36,691 nt of DNA from Roseiflexus sp. GTDB taxonomy: Bacteria > Chloroflexota > Chloroflexia > Chloroflexales > Roseiflexaceae. A program made the position numbers and the translations under genes. Shown here piece after piece: positions 1 to 7,217 of this stretch (within the stretch, counting starts at the first letter, position 1; the number at the start of each line of letters is the position of its first letter). The stretch lies in NCBI GenBank assembly GCA_017743475.1, contig JAGHYV010000049.1, positions 1 through 36,691 of the forward strand, read 5' to 3'. The notes below the pieces were generated by a model. The model ran no database searches. It was not told the DNA's origin and worked only from the letters and a program-made list of their open reading frames with translations.

Positions 1-55
1 GCTCGTCGGGCTCATAACCCGAAGGTCGGTGGTTCGAATCCACCCGCCGCTACCA
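1..55 (+). tRNA. Initiator tRNA-fMet (CAT anticodon), 5' end cut off by the window
   Basis: The anticodon arm is TCGGG-CTCATAA-CCCGA, so the anticodon is CAT. The T arm is GGTGG-TTCGAAT-CCACC, followed by the 3' acceptor strand and an encoded CCA at 53-55. Three consecutive G:C pairs in the anticodon stem are the hallmark of the bacterial initiator tRNA. Position 72 is T, which would give a non-pairing C1-U72 end as in some other initiators if position 1 is C, but the 5' acceptor strand and D arm lie outside the window. An elongator tRNA-Met or tRNA-Ile(CAU) is less likely because of the GGG/CCC stem. Confidence 0.9.
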
Positions 56-60
56 TACAT

Positions 61-99
61 AGACGGCTTACAGTCGATCTGTAAGCCGTCTGTTTTTTT
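61..99 (+). terminator. Intrinsic terminator of the tRNA gene
   Basis: A perfect 13-bp stem (61-73 with 79-91) closes a 5-nt loop, and a run of seven T follows a single G. It starts five bases after the encoded CCA, so it should end the tRNA-fMet transcript and insulate it from the F420 genes downstream. Confidence 0.93.
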
Positions 100-231
100 A
101 ACTAACTGCTCCTCGGAATGTTACAGGTTTCTCACCGTGAAGCATAATTTGGCGGAAGATAAGCTTTCACACTTCGTCACGTGGTACAATGTCAGACGCT
201 TCATCATTATGTATGTTGAGGCATTCGTCCG

Positions 232-987
232 ATGAACAATGGTATTCGTATTATTCCCGTTCGCGGCATCGGCGATGTGCAGCCTGGTGATGACCTTGCC
301 AGCGTTCTTGTCGGTGCGCTTACGTGCAACGATATCGTACTGGAGGATGGAGATGTTCTGGTCGTTACCCAGAAGATTGTTTCGAAAGCGGAAGGTCGCC
401 TGGTAAATCTGCAAACTGTCGAGCCATCGCATCTGGCGCGTATGGCTGCGTTGCAGGGACGAAAAGATGCAGCATACTATGAAGTGGTGCTGCGTGAGAG
501 TCGGCGTATTGTCCGAATGGATCGTGGTGTGTTGATTACTGAAACTCACCATGGGTTTATCTGTGCAAATGCTGGAGTCGATGAGTCGAATGTGGCGGGC
601 GGGCGTTTTGTGACGTTACTGCCAACTGATCCGGACGCCTCGGCGGCGCGCCTGCGGCAGGCGTTGCTCGAACGCTATAATCTTGAGGTGGCAGTTATTA
701 TCTCAGATACATTCGGGCGCCCATGGCGCGAAGGACAGGTGAATGTCGCGATTGGCGCTGCGGGCATTGCACCGCTGGTTGATTATGCAGGTCAACAGGA
801 CGCATATGGCTATACTCTGCATGCAAGCCTCATTGCAGTAGCTGACGAGTTGGCCTCGGCTGCGGAGTTAGTGATGGGAAAGGCTAATCAGATACCTGTA
901 GCAATTGTGCGGGGGTATCGTTTTGTGCACTCTGATGTAGGTGCACGAGCATTGATTCGTGCACCTGAACGTGATCTTTTTCGTTAG
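232..987 (+). CDS. cofE: Coenzyme F420-0:L-glutamate ligase (CofE / FbiB N-terminal type)
   Basis: The product (251 aa) belongs to the CofE ligase family, which adds L-glutamate to F420-0 in the cytoplasm using GTP and divalent metal. Family signatures are visible: VTQKIVSKAEGR at residues 45-56, ANAGVDESN at 112-120 and SDTFGRPWREGQ at 158-169. The length matches stand-alone archaeal CofE; in mycobacterial FbiB this domain is fused to a nitroreductase domain, which here is the next gene. It is the first gene of a tight plus-strand cluster with cofD and cofC. The ATG at 232 is the first in frame and gives a normal N-terminus, but I see no strong Shine-Dalgarno site. How many glutamates it adds cannot be read from the sequence. 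Confidence 0.93.
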   Translation: MNNGIRIIPVRGIGDVQPGDDLASVLVGALTCNDIVLEDGDVLVVTQKIVSKAEGRLVNLQTVEPSHLARMAALQGRKDAAYYEVVLRESRRIVRMDRGVLITETHHGFICANAGVDESNVAGGRFVTLLPTDPDASAARLRQALLERYNLEVAVIISDTFGRPWREGQVNVAIGAAGIAPLVDYAGQQDAYGYTLHASLIAVADELASAAELVMGKANQIPVAIVRGYRFVHSDVGARALIRAPERDLFR

Positions 988-998
988 GGAACGTACAG

Positions 999-1634
999 GT
1001 GGTGATGTCTGGAGAAGCAAACCGTCTGTCGCTTTCGCTAGCAGACATTATTCGTGGACGTCGGTCGGTGCGCCGCCTGGCGGATCGCCCCGTTCCACGC
1101 GATTATGTTCTGGCAATGCTGGAAGCCGCTCGCTGGGCACCGTCGCCGCATGGACGGCAGCCATGGCGTTTTGTGGTATTGACCCGTGCTGAGCCTAAGC
1201 ACATCCTGGCTGAAGCTATGGGCGCCGAGTGGCGACGACAACTCGCCCTTGATGGTCAGGACGAGGCTACCATCGAGATGCGTGCGCAGGCATCGTATAA
1301 GCGCATTACCGGTGCTCCGGTGGTCATTCTGCCATGTCTCTACACTGTCGATCTCGATGTGTATCCTGATGCACTGCGTAACGCTGCCGAAACGACGATG
1401 GCAGTGCAGAGTCTCGGATGCGCCATTCAGAATATGCTGCTGACAGCGTATTCACTAGGACTGGACTGCGGCTGGATGTGTGCACCGTTGTTCTGTCCGG
1501 CAGTCGTGACGACAGCGCTCGCTCTCGATCCCGCGCTTACACCCCATGCTCTGATTACGGTCGGGTACGCCGCGGTCGAACCAGTTCGTCGGGAGCGATT
1601 GCCGCTTGATGCTTTGATCGTCCTCTTTGACTGA
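999..1634 (+). CDS. Nitroreductase-family protein, FbiB C-terminal-like; probable dehydro-F420-0 reductase
   Basis: This 211-aa FMN-binding nitroreductase-fold protein begins 11 bp after cofE. RRSVRR at residues 21-26 and APSPHGRQPWRF at 47-58 match the N-terminal flavin-binding signature and resemble the C-terminal half of mycobacterial FbiB. In that system the domain reduces dehydro-F420-0, the product made when the pathway starts from phosphoenolpyruvate rather than 2-phospho-L-lactate. Function here is inferred from that homology and from its place between cofE and cofD. Start choice: GTG 999, GTG 1002 and ATG 1005 are in frame; AGGGA at 986-990 is best spaced for 999. A general nitroreductase of other specificity is possible but less likely in this context. 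Confidence 0.82.
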   Translation: MVMSGEANRLSLSLADIIRGRRSVRRLADRPVPRDYVLAMLEAARWAPSPHGRQPWRFVVLTRAEPKHILAEAMGAEWRRQLALDGQDEATIEMRAQASYKRITGAPVVILPCLYTVDLDVYPDALRNAAETTMAVQSLGCAIQNMLLTAYSLGLDCGWMCAPLFCPAVVTTALALDPALTPHALITVGYAAVEPVRRERLPLDALIVLFD

Positions 1635-1653
1635 TACAAGATAAGGTCTCCTC

Positions 1654-2598
1654 ATGATCGTCGTGCTTGCGGGTGGCGTCGGGGCTGCCCGTTTTCTTGA
1701 AGGTCTGGTGCAGGTTGCTCCGCCGGAGGAAATCGTTGCAATCATTAACACTGGCGACGACATGGTCTTTCACGGATTGCATGTGTCGCCAGATATCGAT
1801 ATCGTCACGTACACGCTGGCAGGTATTGTCGATGAGTTGCAGGGATGGGGAGTGCGCGACGATACCACGCATACGCTGTCTATGCTTGCGCAGTTGGGCG
1901 CAGAAACGTGGTTCAAGCTCGGCGATCGTGATATGGCAGTGCATATTCGTCGCACCGAGTTGTTGCGGGCAGGGTGGACGCTCTCTGAAGTAACGGATGC
2001 ATTTCGTCGCGCATTGAAGGTGGGTGTCCGACTTCTGCCTATGAGTGATGATCAGGTGGCGACTGAGATTTACACTCCGGTGGGCTGGCTGCATTTTCAG
2101 CAGTATCTGGTGCAACGCCGCGCACGCGATGAGGTGCTTGGGGTGCGTTTTGTCGGCATCGACCGGGCGCGCCCGGCGCCGGGAGTGATCGAGGCGTTGC
2201 AGCAGGCGGACGCGGTGATCATTGCACCGAGCAATCCGATTGTCAGTGTCGGTACAATCCTGGCGGTACCCGGTGTGCGTGATGCAGTCACTTCTACACC
2301 GGCGCCGGTTGTAGCAGTCAGCCCGATCGTGGCAGGCGCACCAATCAAGGGTCCGGCAGCGCCGCTCATGCGTGCAGTTGGACTGGACGTGTCTGCACGT
2401 GGTGTAGCGATTTGCTATCGCGGCGTGATTGACACACTGATCATAGATCAGGCTGATGCCGGGCTGGCTGACGAGATCCGCGCATTTGGTATGGAGGTAG
2501 TGGTTACCGATACCATCATGCACGGACGCGCTGCAAAGCGTCGCCTGGCAGAAACGACTCTAAGCGCAGCAAGAACTGCAACCCGTCGCCGATCGTAA
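1654..2598 (+). CDS. cofD: 2-phospho-L-lactate (or PEP) transferase, CofD/FbiA
   Basis: The 314-aa product matches the CofD/FbiA family, which transfers the phospho-acid moiety from its GDP-activated form to the deazaflavin FO, giving F420-0 or dehydro-F420-0. Visible signatures are the N-terminal GGVGAARFLEGL (7-18), NTGDD (32-36) followed by HGLHVSPDIDI (40-50), KLGDRDMAVHI near residue 90, IAPSNP, and SPIVAGAPIKGPA in the second half. Length is normal. It starts 19 bp after the nitroreductase gene and ends 13 bp before cofC, consistent with one transcript. Confidence 0.95.
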   Translation: MIVVLAGGVGAARFLEGLVQVAPPEEIVAIINTGDDMVFHGLHVSPDIDIVTYTLAGIVDELQGWGVRDDTTHTLSMLAQLGAETWFKLGDRDMAVHIRRTELLRAGWTLSEVTDAFRRALKVGVRLLPMSDDQVATEIYTPVGWLHFQQYLVQRRARDEVLGVRFVGIDRARPAPGVIEALQQADAVIIAPSNPIVSVGTILAVPGVRDAVTSTPAPVVAVSPIVAGAPIKGPAAPLMRAVGLDVSARGVAICYRGVIDTLIIDQADAGLADEIRAFGMEVVVTDTIMHGRAAKRRLAETTLSAARTATRRRS

Positions 2599-2611
2599 GA
2601 GAAAGAATTGC

Positions 2612-3280
2612 ATGGTCGTCCACGCGATTGTTCCAGTGAAGGAATTGCACAGGGCGAAACAGCGTCTCGCATGCGTGCTCGACACGCATGAACGGCGAGC
2701 GTTGTCGCTGGCAATGCTCGACGATGTGCTGGTCGCATTATCGCGCTCGCCAGTCAGTCGCATCATCGTGATCGGTCGTGATGTGGAAGCATGGCATACA
2801 GCGCACGCTCACGGCGCCGCGTTTGTGATGGATCAGTCCGTCGATCTCAACGCTGCACTGCATCAGGCTGCAGCAGATATACCCGATCATACCGCAGTGA
2901 TGGTAGCACCGTCCGATCTGCCGCTCCTTGATGCGGAGGATGTCGTGGCACTAACCAGCATATCCGGCAACCATCCAGGAGTAGTAATTGCACCAGCTCA
3001 CGATGGCGGAACAAACCTTCTCCTTGTGAATCCTGTAGCGGGATGGACGTTTCTCTTTGGTCCTGATAGTCTCATGCAACATATTGCGGCAGCAAAACGG
3101 CGTCAATTGCCGGTGCACCTGTTGCGTCTACCACATATCGAACGGGATGTTGACGATATTGATGATCTGATCTGGCTGGCGCAACAGCCCGGTGATACGT
3201 CGGCGCAGCGCCTGGCGCGGATGTTTCTGGATCGAAAAGGAGCACAGCTATGGCAATCATCGGATATGCCGCCGCATTAG
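2612..3280 (+). CDS. cofC: 2-phospho-L-lactate / phosphoenolpyruvate guanylyltransferase (CofC/FbiD)
   Basis: The 222-aa product is a nucleotidyltransferase-fold protein of the CofC/FbiD family that couples GTP to a 3-carbon phospho-acid. VPVKELHRAKQRL at residues 7-19 is the family's nucleotide-binding start, and an APAHDGGTNLL motif lies in the middle. The substrate cannot be decided from sequence by eye: the adjacent FbiB-C-like reductase suggests PEP (FbiD type), because PEP leads to a dehydro product needing reduction. The gene overlaps the following LLM oxidoreductase by 31 nt in another frame, so the two are probably translationally coupled. Confidence 0.9.
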   Translation: MVVHAIVPVKELHRAKQRLACVLDTHERRALSLAMLDDVLVALSRSPVSRIIVIGRDVEAWHTAHAHGAAFVMDQSVDLNAALHQAAADIPDHTAVMVAPSDLPLLDAEDVVALTSISGNHPGVVIAPAHDGGTNLLLVNPVAGWTFLFGPDSLMQHIAAAKRRQLPVHLLRLPHIERDVDDIDDLIWLAQQPGDTSAQRLARMFLDRKGAQLWQSSDMPPH

Positions 3281-4239
3281 AGCAGTTTCACCCAAACGAT
3301 CTACTGGCATACTGTCAACTTGCTGAACGGCATGGATTCAAAGGCGTGATGGCAGCCGATCATTTCCAGCCATGGGTGCCGCAACAGGGTCATAGCGCCT
3401 TTGTCTGGAGCTGGATGGCAGCGCTTGGCGCGACAACCTGTACACTGAGATTCGGTCCAGGCGCGACATGTCCGTCGTTTCGATACCATCCGGCCATCGT
3501 TGCGCAGGCGGCTGCCACGCAGGCAGCAATGACCCCTGGTCGTTTCTGGTTGGGATTGGGAAGCGGTGAAGCACTGAACGAACGGGTGGTTGGCGGCATC
3601 TGGCCCGAGCCGCACATTCGCTTGCAGATGCTCCAGGAGGCGGTTGGCATCATCAAGAAGTTATTCACTGGAAAAGTTGCCCGCCACGACGATGGCAAGT
3701 ATTTTAAAATGGAGCGTGTTCGCCTGTGGACCCTGCCGCCAACCCCGCCGCCGATCTATATCGCAACTGCCGGACCGGTGACTGCTGAATGGGCGGGAAG
3801 AGAGTGCGACGGGATCATTACGCCTGGGGCAAGTCTCGAAAAACTGCGCATGCTGCTGGGAAAGTTCGAGGAGGGAGCGCGAAAAGCTGGAAAAGACCCG
3901 GCACGGATGCCCAAACTGCTCCAGTTGCATATGTCGTGGGCAGAAACCTACGAGGAAGCGATGCAGAACGCATTGACCGAGTGGCCCAACGGCGGGATGC
4001 CCTTTCCCAAACAGGATATTCGCAGCCCGGAAGATTTTGCCGAGATCGCCAAACTGGTGCGCCCCGAAAACTTCAAGAACCGTTTGTTGATTTCGCCCGA
4101 TCTCGATGAACATCGCGCCTACATTCAACAGTTCATCGATCTGGGTTTCGACGAGATCCATGTCCACAATGTCGGACGCAATCAAGAACAGTTCATTAAG
4201 GCGTTTAGTGAGCGTGTCATACCAAATCTTAGTCGATAG
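3250..4239 (+). CDS. F420-dependent LLM-class oxidoreductase, FGD-like (G6PDH family)
   Basis: This 329-aa TIM-barrel flavin-type enzyme closely resembles F420-dependent glucose-6-phosphate dehydrogenase (FGD) and its paralogues, which pass hydride between substrate and F420. Equivalents of FGD catalytic residues are visible: E11 in EQF, H38 and W42 in DHFQPW (37-42), and E107 in GSGEALNE (104-111). The segment that in mycobacterial FGD carries a substrate-phosphate lysine appears to lack it (TPGASLEKL), so glucose 6-phosphate may not be the substrate. An AAGGAG site at about 3237-3242 sits before ATG 3250, inside the end of cofC. As the last gene of the F420 cluster it is the likely local user of the cofactor. 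Confidence 0.88.
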   Translation: MAIIGYAAALEQFHPNDLLAYCQLAERHGFKGVMAADHFQPWVPQQGHSAFVWSWMAALGATTCTLRFGPGATCPSFRYHPAIVAQAAATQAAMTPGRFWLGLGSGEALNERVVGGIWPEPHIRLQMLQEAVGIIKKLFTGKVARHDDGKYFKMERVRLWTLPPTPPPIYIATAGPVTAEWAGRECDGIITPGASLEKLRMLLGKFEEGARKAGKDPARMPKLLQLHMSWAETYEEAMQNALTEWPNGGMPFPKQDIRSPEDFAEIAKLVRPENFKNRLLISPDLDEHRAYIQQFIDLGFDEIHVHNVGRNQEQFIKAFSERVIPNLSR

Positions 4240-4327
4240 AAATGTACCCCTGCCGGGGCAAATCGGAGTTGTTCCGGAATGTTTCTGGCATGCTGGAACA
4301 GTGCGTGTCCCTGCATTGCCTGGGTGC

Positions 4328-4344
4328 GCAGGCGTCTCGCCTGC
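4328..4344. repeat. Short palindromic hairpin, possible dispersed intergenic repeat
   Basis: GCAGGCG-TCT-CGCCTGC forms a 7-bp stem with a 3-nt loop in the non-coding spacer. Similar short GC-rich palindromes are commonly scattered between genes in some bacterial genomes. Calling it a dispersed family is inference from one copy here plus the shared 12-mer nearby. Confidence 0.5.
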
Positions 4345-4526
4345 ATGTAGCGATCAACCCATCACCGGAGTGCGGGCATCATATCCTTGGACACCCTACA
4401 AGGGCAGGATGCCCTCCTGTGGCAAACCTAGCGGACTGCGCAGCATGTTTTCCAGATGTGATATGACACGTGGCTGGAGGATTGTGAGCTAGTGGGTTGA
4501 CACAGTCTCTTGCCTCCCTGGGAAAC

Positions 4527-4557
4527 GGCACCAGCCGCAGCTGGCGCCATCTTTTCT
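4527..4557 (+). terminator. Possible terminator of the F420 cluster
   Basis: GGC-A-CCAGC (4527-4535) pairs with GCTGG-C-GCC (4540-4548) around a CGCA loop, with one A/C mismatch, followed by ATCTTTTCTC. The T-run is short, and the hairpin lies almost 290 nt after the LLM stop codon, so this is a weak call. Confidence 0.35.
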
Positions 4558-4573
4558 CAGCGCTTCGTCATAA

Positions 4574-6880
4574 TCAACCAGGGGTGGACGACTGCCCGTT
4601 GATCTGTTCCCGCATTGCGCGCCAGAGCGCTTCCGCCCGGATTGGCAGTTCAGTCATGCGGACGCCGGTTGCATCGCGGATAGCGTTGGCGATCGCGGCG
4701 GCGCCTGCGGTGATCGGCGGTTCACCAACTCCGCGTGCGCCGAAAGGACCGTAGGGCGACGGGTTTTCCACCAGTACCGCCTCAATATCCGGAACCTGAT
4801 CGAACGCTGGCAGGTTGTAGTCCATGAAACTGGCTGTCAGCAACTGACCGTACTCATCATAGATCATCGCCTCATACAGCCCCCAACCGATGCCCTGCAC
4901 CGAGCCGCCGTGGATCTGCCCGGCAACCATTGTCGGGTTGAGGGCAAAGCCGACATCCTGGATGGCGACGTACTGTTTCAGCGTCACCTGTCCGGTTTCA
5001 GGATCGACGTGAACCTTTGCCAGGTGCGCCACGAAGCCCGGCGCATTCTCAGAAACCGCAGCGCTCCCCTCCGCAATGATCGGACCTGGTCCGCCTGCTT
5101 TGCTTTCGGCAATGGCTGCCAGTGTGCCAATCGAGACGGCCTTATCGGGAAAGCCCCTAACGCTCACCATTCCATTGCGGAGTTCGAGATCTGCGACGCT
5201 GACTTCGAAGTGATCGGCAGCAATCTCGAACAGCTTCTCACGAACAGCGCGTGCAGCCTTTGCAACCGCCCCTGCAACACTGTAGGTCGTCTGACTGCCG
5301 CCAGAAGGACCGGCAAATGGACCGCTGCGGGTATCGCCCTGGATGAGTTCGATCTGTTCGGGCGGAATATCAAGAATCTCAGCCACGACGAGCACAAGTG
5401 AGGAATTGACGCCAGAAATGTCAACCGATCCGACATGAATGCGCACAGTTCCGTCAGTATCCACGCGGCAGATGGAGGCGGCAGGCGACATACCGCATGG
5501 CCATCCGCCAATGGCGATGCCGACGCCTTCATTCGGTCCGACCTGCCGATCCTTCCATGCAGGATGGTCGCGCAACCGTTCCAGCACTAGTTTCAGACCA
5601 ATATGGGGCCAGGGATCGTTGTTGCCCATAGGATCGCCGGTTTCAGCCGCGTTTTGCAATCGGAACGTAAGTGGATCATGCCCAAGTGCGCGTGCCAGGT
5701 CGTCGATCGTCGATTCGATAGCGAAGGTGGCAGTTGGCGCGCCGGGAGCGCGATAGGCGCCTGCCTGCGGTTTGTGCGTCAATACTTCATAGCAGTCGAT
5801 CCGCAGATTGGGGCATTTGTAGTAACCGCCGAGCAGAATACCGACAATTCCGCCCAGCGTGAAGGGAAACACCCCGTTGTCCATTAGCACACGCGCCTGA
5901 ATTGCTGTGAGTGTGCCGTCGGCGCGTGCACCGACCTTCAGTTCCACAATCGCAGCGGGTGAAGGCGTGGTCGAGAGAAAATCCTCGGTACGGGTCAGCA
6001 CCAGGCGGACAGGGCGTTTGACAGTGATAGCAACAGCTGCAACCAGCGGATCGATAATACCGTACTTGGCGCCAAAACCTCCGCCAATCGTCATCGGAAC
6101 GACTCGCACCTTGTGCTTTGGCAGCGACAGAAGACGCGCCACCTCGTCGCGCACACTGAACTGACCCTGCGTGCTGGTATACACAGTTACGCCGCCACGG
6201 TATAGATCGGGTTCGGCAACCGATGCATGCGGCTCTAGATACCCCTGATGCACCATTGGCGTGCGGTATACCCGTTCGATGACGACATCAGCTTCGGCAA
6301 ACCCACGCTCAACATCTCCGCGTACGAAGTGAACTTCGTCATGAATATTCGAGGGTGCGCCAGTCGTTTCCTGTTCACCCTTGTCTACTGCGGCATGCGC
6401 TGCTGTCAGGTCGGCGCCTTCTTTGGGCAACCCTTGGGGCCAGATGACTGGTGCATCGGGGGCAGCAGCCTTCTGCACGTCGATAATTGGCGTCAACGGC
6501 TCATACTCGACAACGACGCGATCAGCAGCGTCGCGCGCTGCCGCCTCGGTTTCGCCAACCACCACGACAACCGGTTGACCGCGCCAGAGGACACGATCTT
6601 TTGCCAGAACAGCGCTGTGGCGTGAATTGACCGCCCGGTCGCGCGTTGGCAAGTCGTCGGCGGTCAACACAGCAACAACGCCAGGAGCAGCCTGGGCAGT
6701 GCTCCTATCGATAGCAACAATCCGTGCGTGGGCGTAGGGACTCAAGACGAGGCATGCATGCAGCATACCGGGGAGCGACAGATCACCTGCATACTTTGCA
6801 TTGCCGGTAATCTTCTCCAACCCTTCGATTAAGCGATGGCCCTTGCCAAGATAGCGAAACGTCGATCCATTGTGCGACAC
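4574..6880 (-). CDS. Xanthine dehydrogenase/aldehyde oxidase-family molybdopterin-binding subunit
   Basis: The 768-aa product is the large molybdenum-cofactor subunit of a xanthine-oxidase-family hydroxylase. It has the N-terminal a/b hammerhead domain (about 20-135), a GGGFGAKYG cofactor-binding loop (266-274), GAYRAPGAP (374-382) and a C-terminal GARGVGEPP loop (714-722) whose E720 should be the catalytic glutamate. AYRAPG differs from the AYRCSFR loop of true form-I CO dehydrogenase, so CO oxidation is unlikely; the substrate is unknown. No FAD-binding or 2Fe-2S subunit is encoded next to it, which is unusual. The GTG start has GAGGA five bases upstream, 14 bp after the gatC stop, so it probably shares the gatC transcript. 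Confidence 0.9.
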   Translation of the reverse strand: MSHNGSTFRYLGKGHRLIEGLEKITGNAKYAGDLSLPGMLHACLVLSPYAHARIVAIDRSTAQAAPGVVAVLTADDLPTRDRAVNSRHSAVLAKDRVLWRGQPVVVVVGETEAAARDAADRVVVEYEPLTPIIDVQKAAAPDAPVIWPQGLPKEGADLTAAHAAVDKGEQETTGAPSNIHDEVHFVRGDVERGFAEADVVIERVYRTPMVHQGYLEPHASVAEPDLYRGGVTVYTSTQGQFSVRDEVARLLSLPKHKVRVVPMTIGGGFGAKYGIIDPLVAAVAITVKRPVRLVLTRTEDFLSTTPSPAAIVELKVGARADGTLTAIQARVLMDNGVFPFTLGGIVGILLGGYYKCPNLRIDCYEVLTHKPQAGAYRAPGAPTATFAIESTIDDLARALGHDPLTFRLQNAAETGDPMGNNDPWPHIGLKLVLERLRDHPAWKDRQVGPNEGVGIAIGGWPCGMSPAASICRVDTDGTVRIHVGSVDISGVNSSLVLVVAEILDIPPEQIELIQGDTRSGPFAGPSGGSQTTYSVAGAVAKAARAVREKLFEIAADHFEVSVADLELRNGMVSVRGFPDKAVSIGTLAAIAESKAGGPGPIIAEGSAAVSENAPGFVAHLAKVHVDPETGQVTLKQYVAIQDVGFALNPTMVAGQIHGGSVQGIGWGLYEAMIYDEYGQLLTASFMDYNLPAFDQVPDIEAVLVENPSPYGPFGARGVGEPPITAGAAAIANAIRDATGVRMTELPIRAEALWRAMREQINGQSSTPG

Positions 6881-6894
6881 AGGTTTCCTCGCTT

Positions 6895-7188
6895 CTACTC
6901 TTCCTCAAAAATTGCCCGAACACGGAACATGCCATCCTGCTGCTCAGGAGCGTTTGCCAACGCCTGTTCACGCGGCAGCGACGGACGAATCTCATCTTCG
7001 CGCAGAACATTGACCAGGTCAGTGACTTGCGCAGTGGGTGGCACCGTGCTCACATCGATCTGTTGCAGCATTTGAAAATGGTCAAGAATGTTGGACAGTT
7101 GATCGCGCATCTTCTCCAGTTCGGCAGGAGAGAGGCGCAAACGCGCCAGTCGCGCCACATGGGCAACATCTTCCAGGGTAAGTGCCAT
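6895..7188 (-). CDS. gatC: Asp-tRNA(Asn)/Glu-tRNA(Gln) amidotransferase subunit C
   Basis: This 97-aa protein matches GatC over its whole length: an N-terminal LEDVAHVARLARLRLS helix, a middle ILDHF-Q-L segment and the C-terminal LREDEIRPSLPREQALANAP motif. GatC wraps around GatA and stabilises the GatCAB complex, which amidates Glu-tRNA(Gln) or Asp-tRNA(Asn). gatA and gatB are not in the window. It lies 29 bp downstream of cdaR and 14 bp upstream of the molybdoenzyme gene on the same strand. Confidence 0.95.
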   Translation of the reverse strand: MALTLEDVAHVARLARLRLSPAELEKMRDQLSNILDHFQMLQQIDVSTVPPTAQVTDLVNVLREDEIRPSLPREQALANAPEQQDGMFRVRAIFEEE

Positions 7189-7217
7189 ATGTTTTCTTCC
7201 TCCTGTAATCCAGATGC

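Larger units (their letters stand above)
4240..4573. other. Non-coding spacer between convergent genes, with inverted repeats
   Basis: This 334-nt gap separates the end of the LLM gene from the end of the molybdoenzyme gene on the other strand. Small open frames cross it, but none has a convincing start site or family resemblance. It holds an inverted pair TGTTCC/GGAACA (4270-4275 with 4295-4300), a 7-bp hairpin at 4328-4344, an inverted pair GGGCATC/GATGCCC (4374-4380 with 4408-4414) and a possible terminator at 4527-4557. The stretch AGGGCAGGATGC at 4401-4412 recurs at 16805-16816. Confidence 0.75.

Noticed and set aside
185-190. TACAAT upstream of cofE as a -10 box
   Set aside because: No acceptable -35 hexamer at 16-18 bp. 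A promoter must exist somewhere between the terminator and 232, but I cannot place it.
1555-2523. 322-codon open frame on the minus strand opposite cofD
   Set aside because: It is entirely antisense to a clear cofD and its translation is Cys/His/Arg-rich with no family resemblance, as expected of a shadow frame.
4240-4573. Small open frames in the spacer as peptide genes
   Set aside because: They cross palindromes, have poor ribosome sites and resemble no family; similar peptides are typical mis-annotations of intergenic repeats.
6895-7188. Possible gatCAB operon
   Set aside because: Only gatC is present; its neighbours are cdaR and a molybdoenzyme gene.
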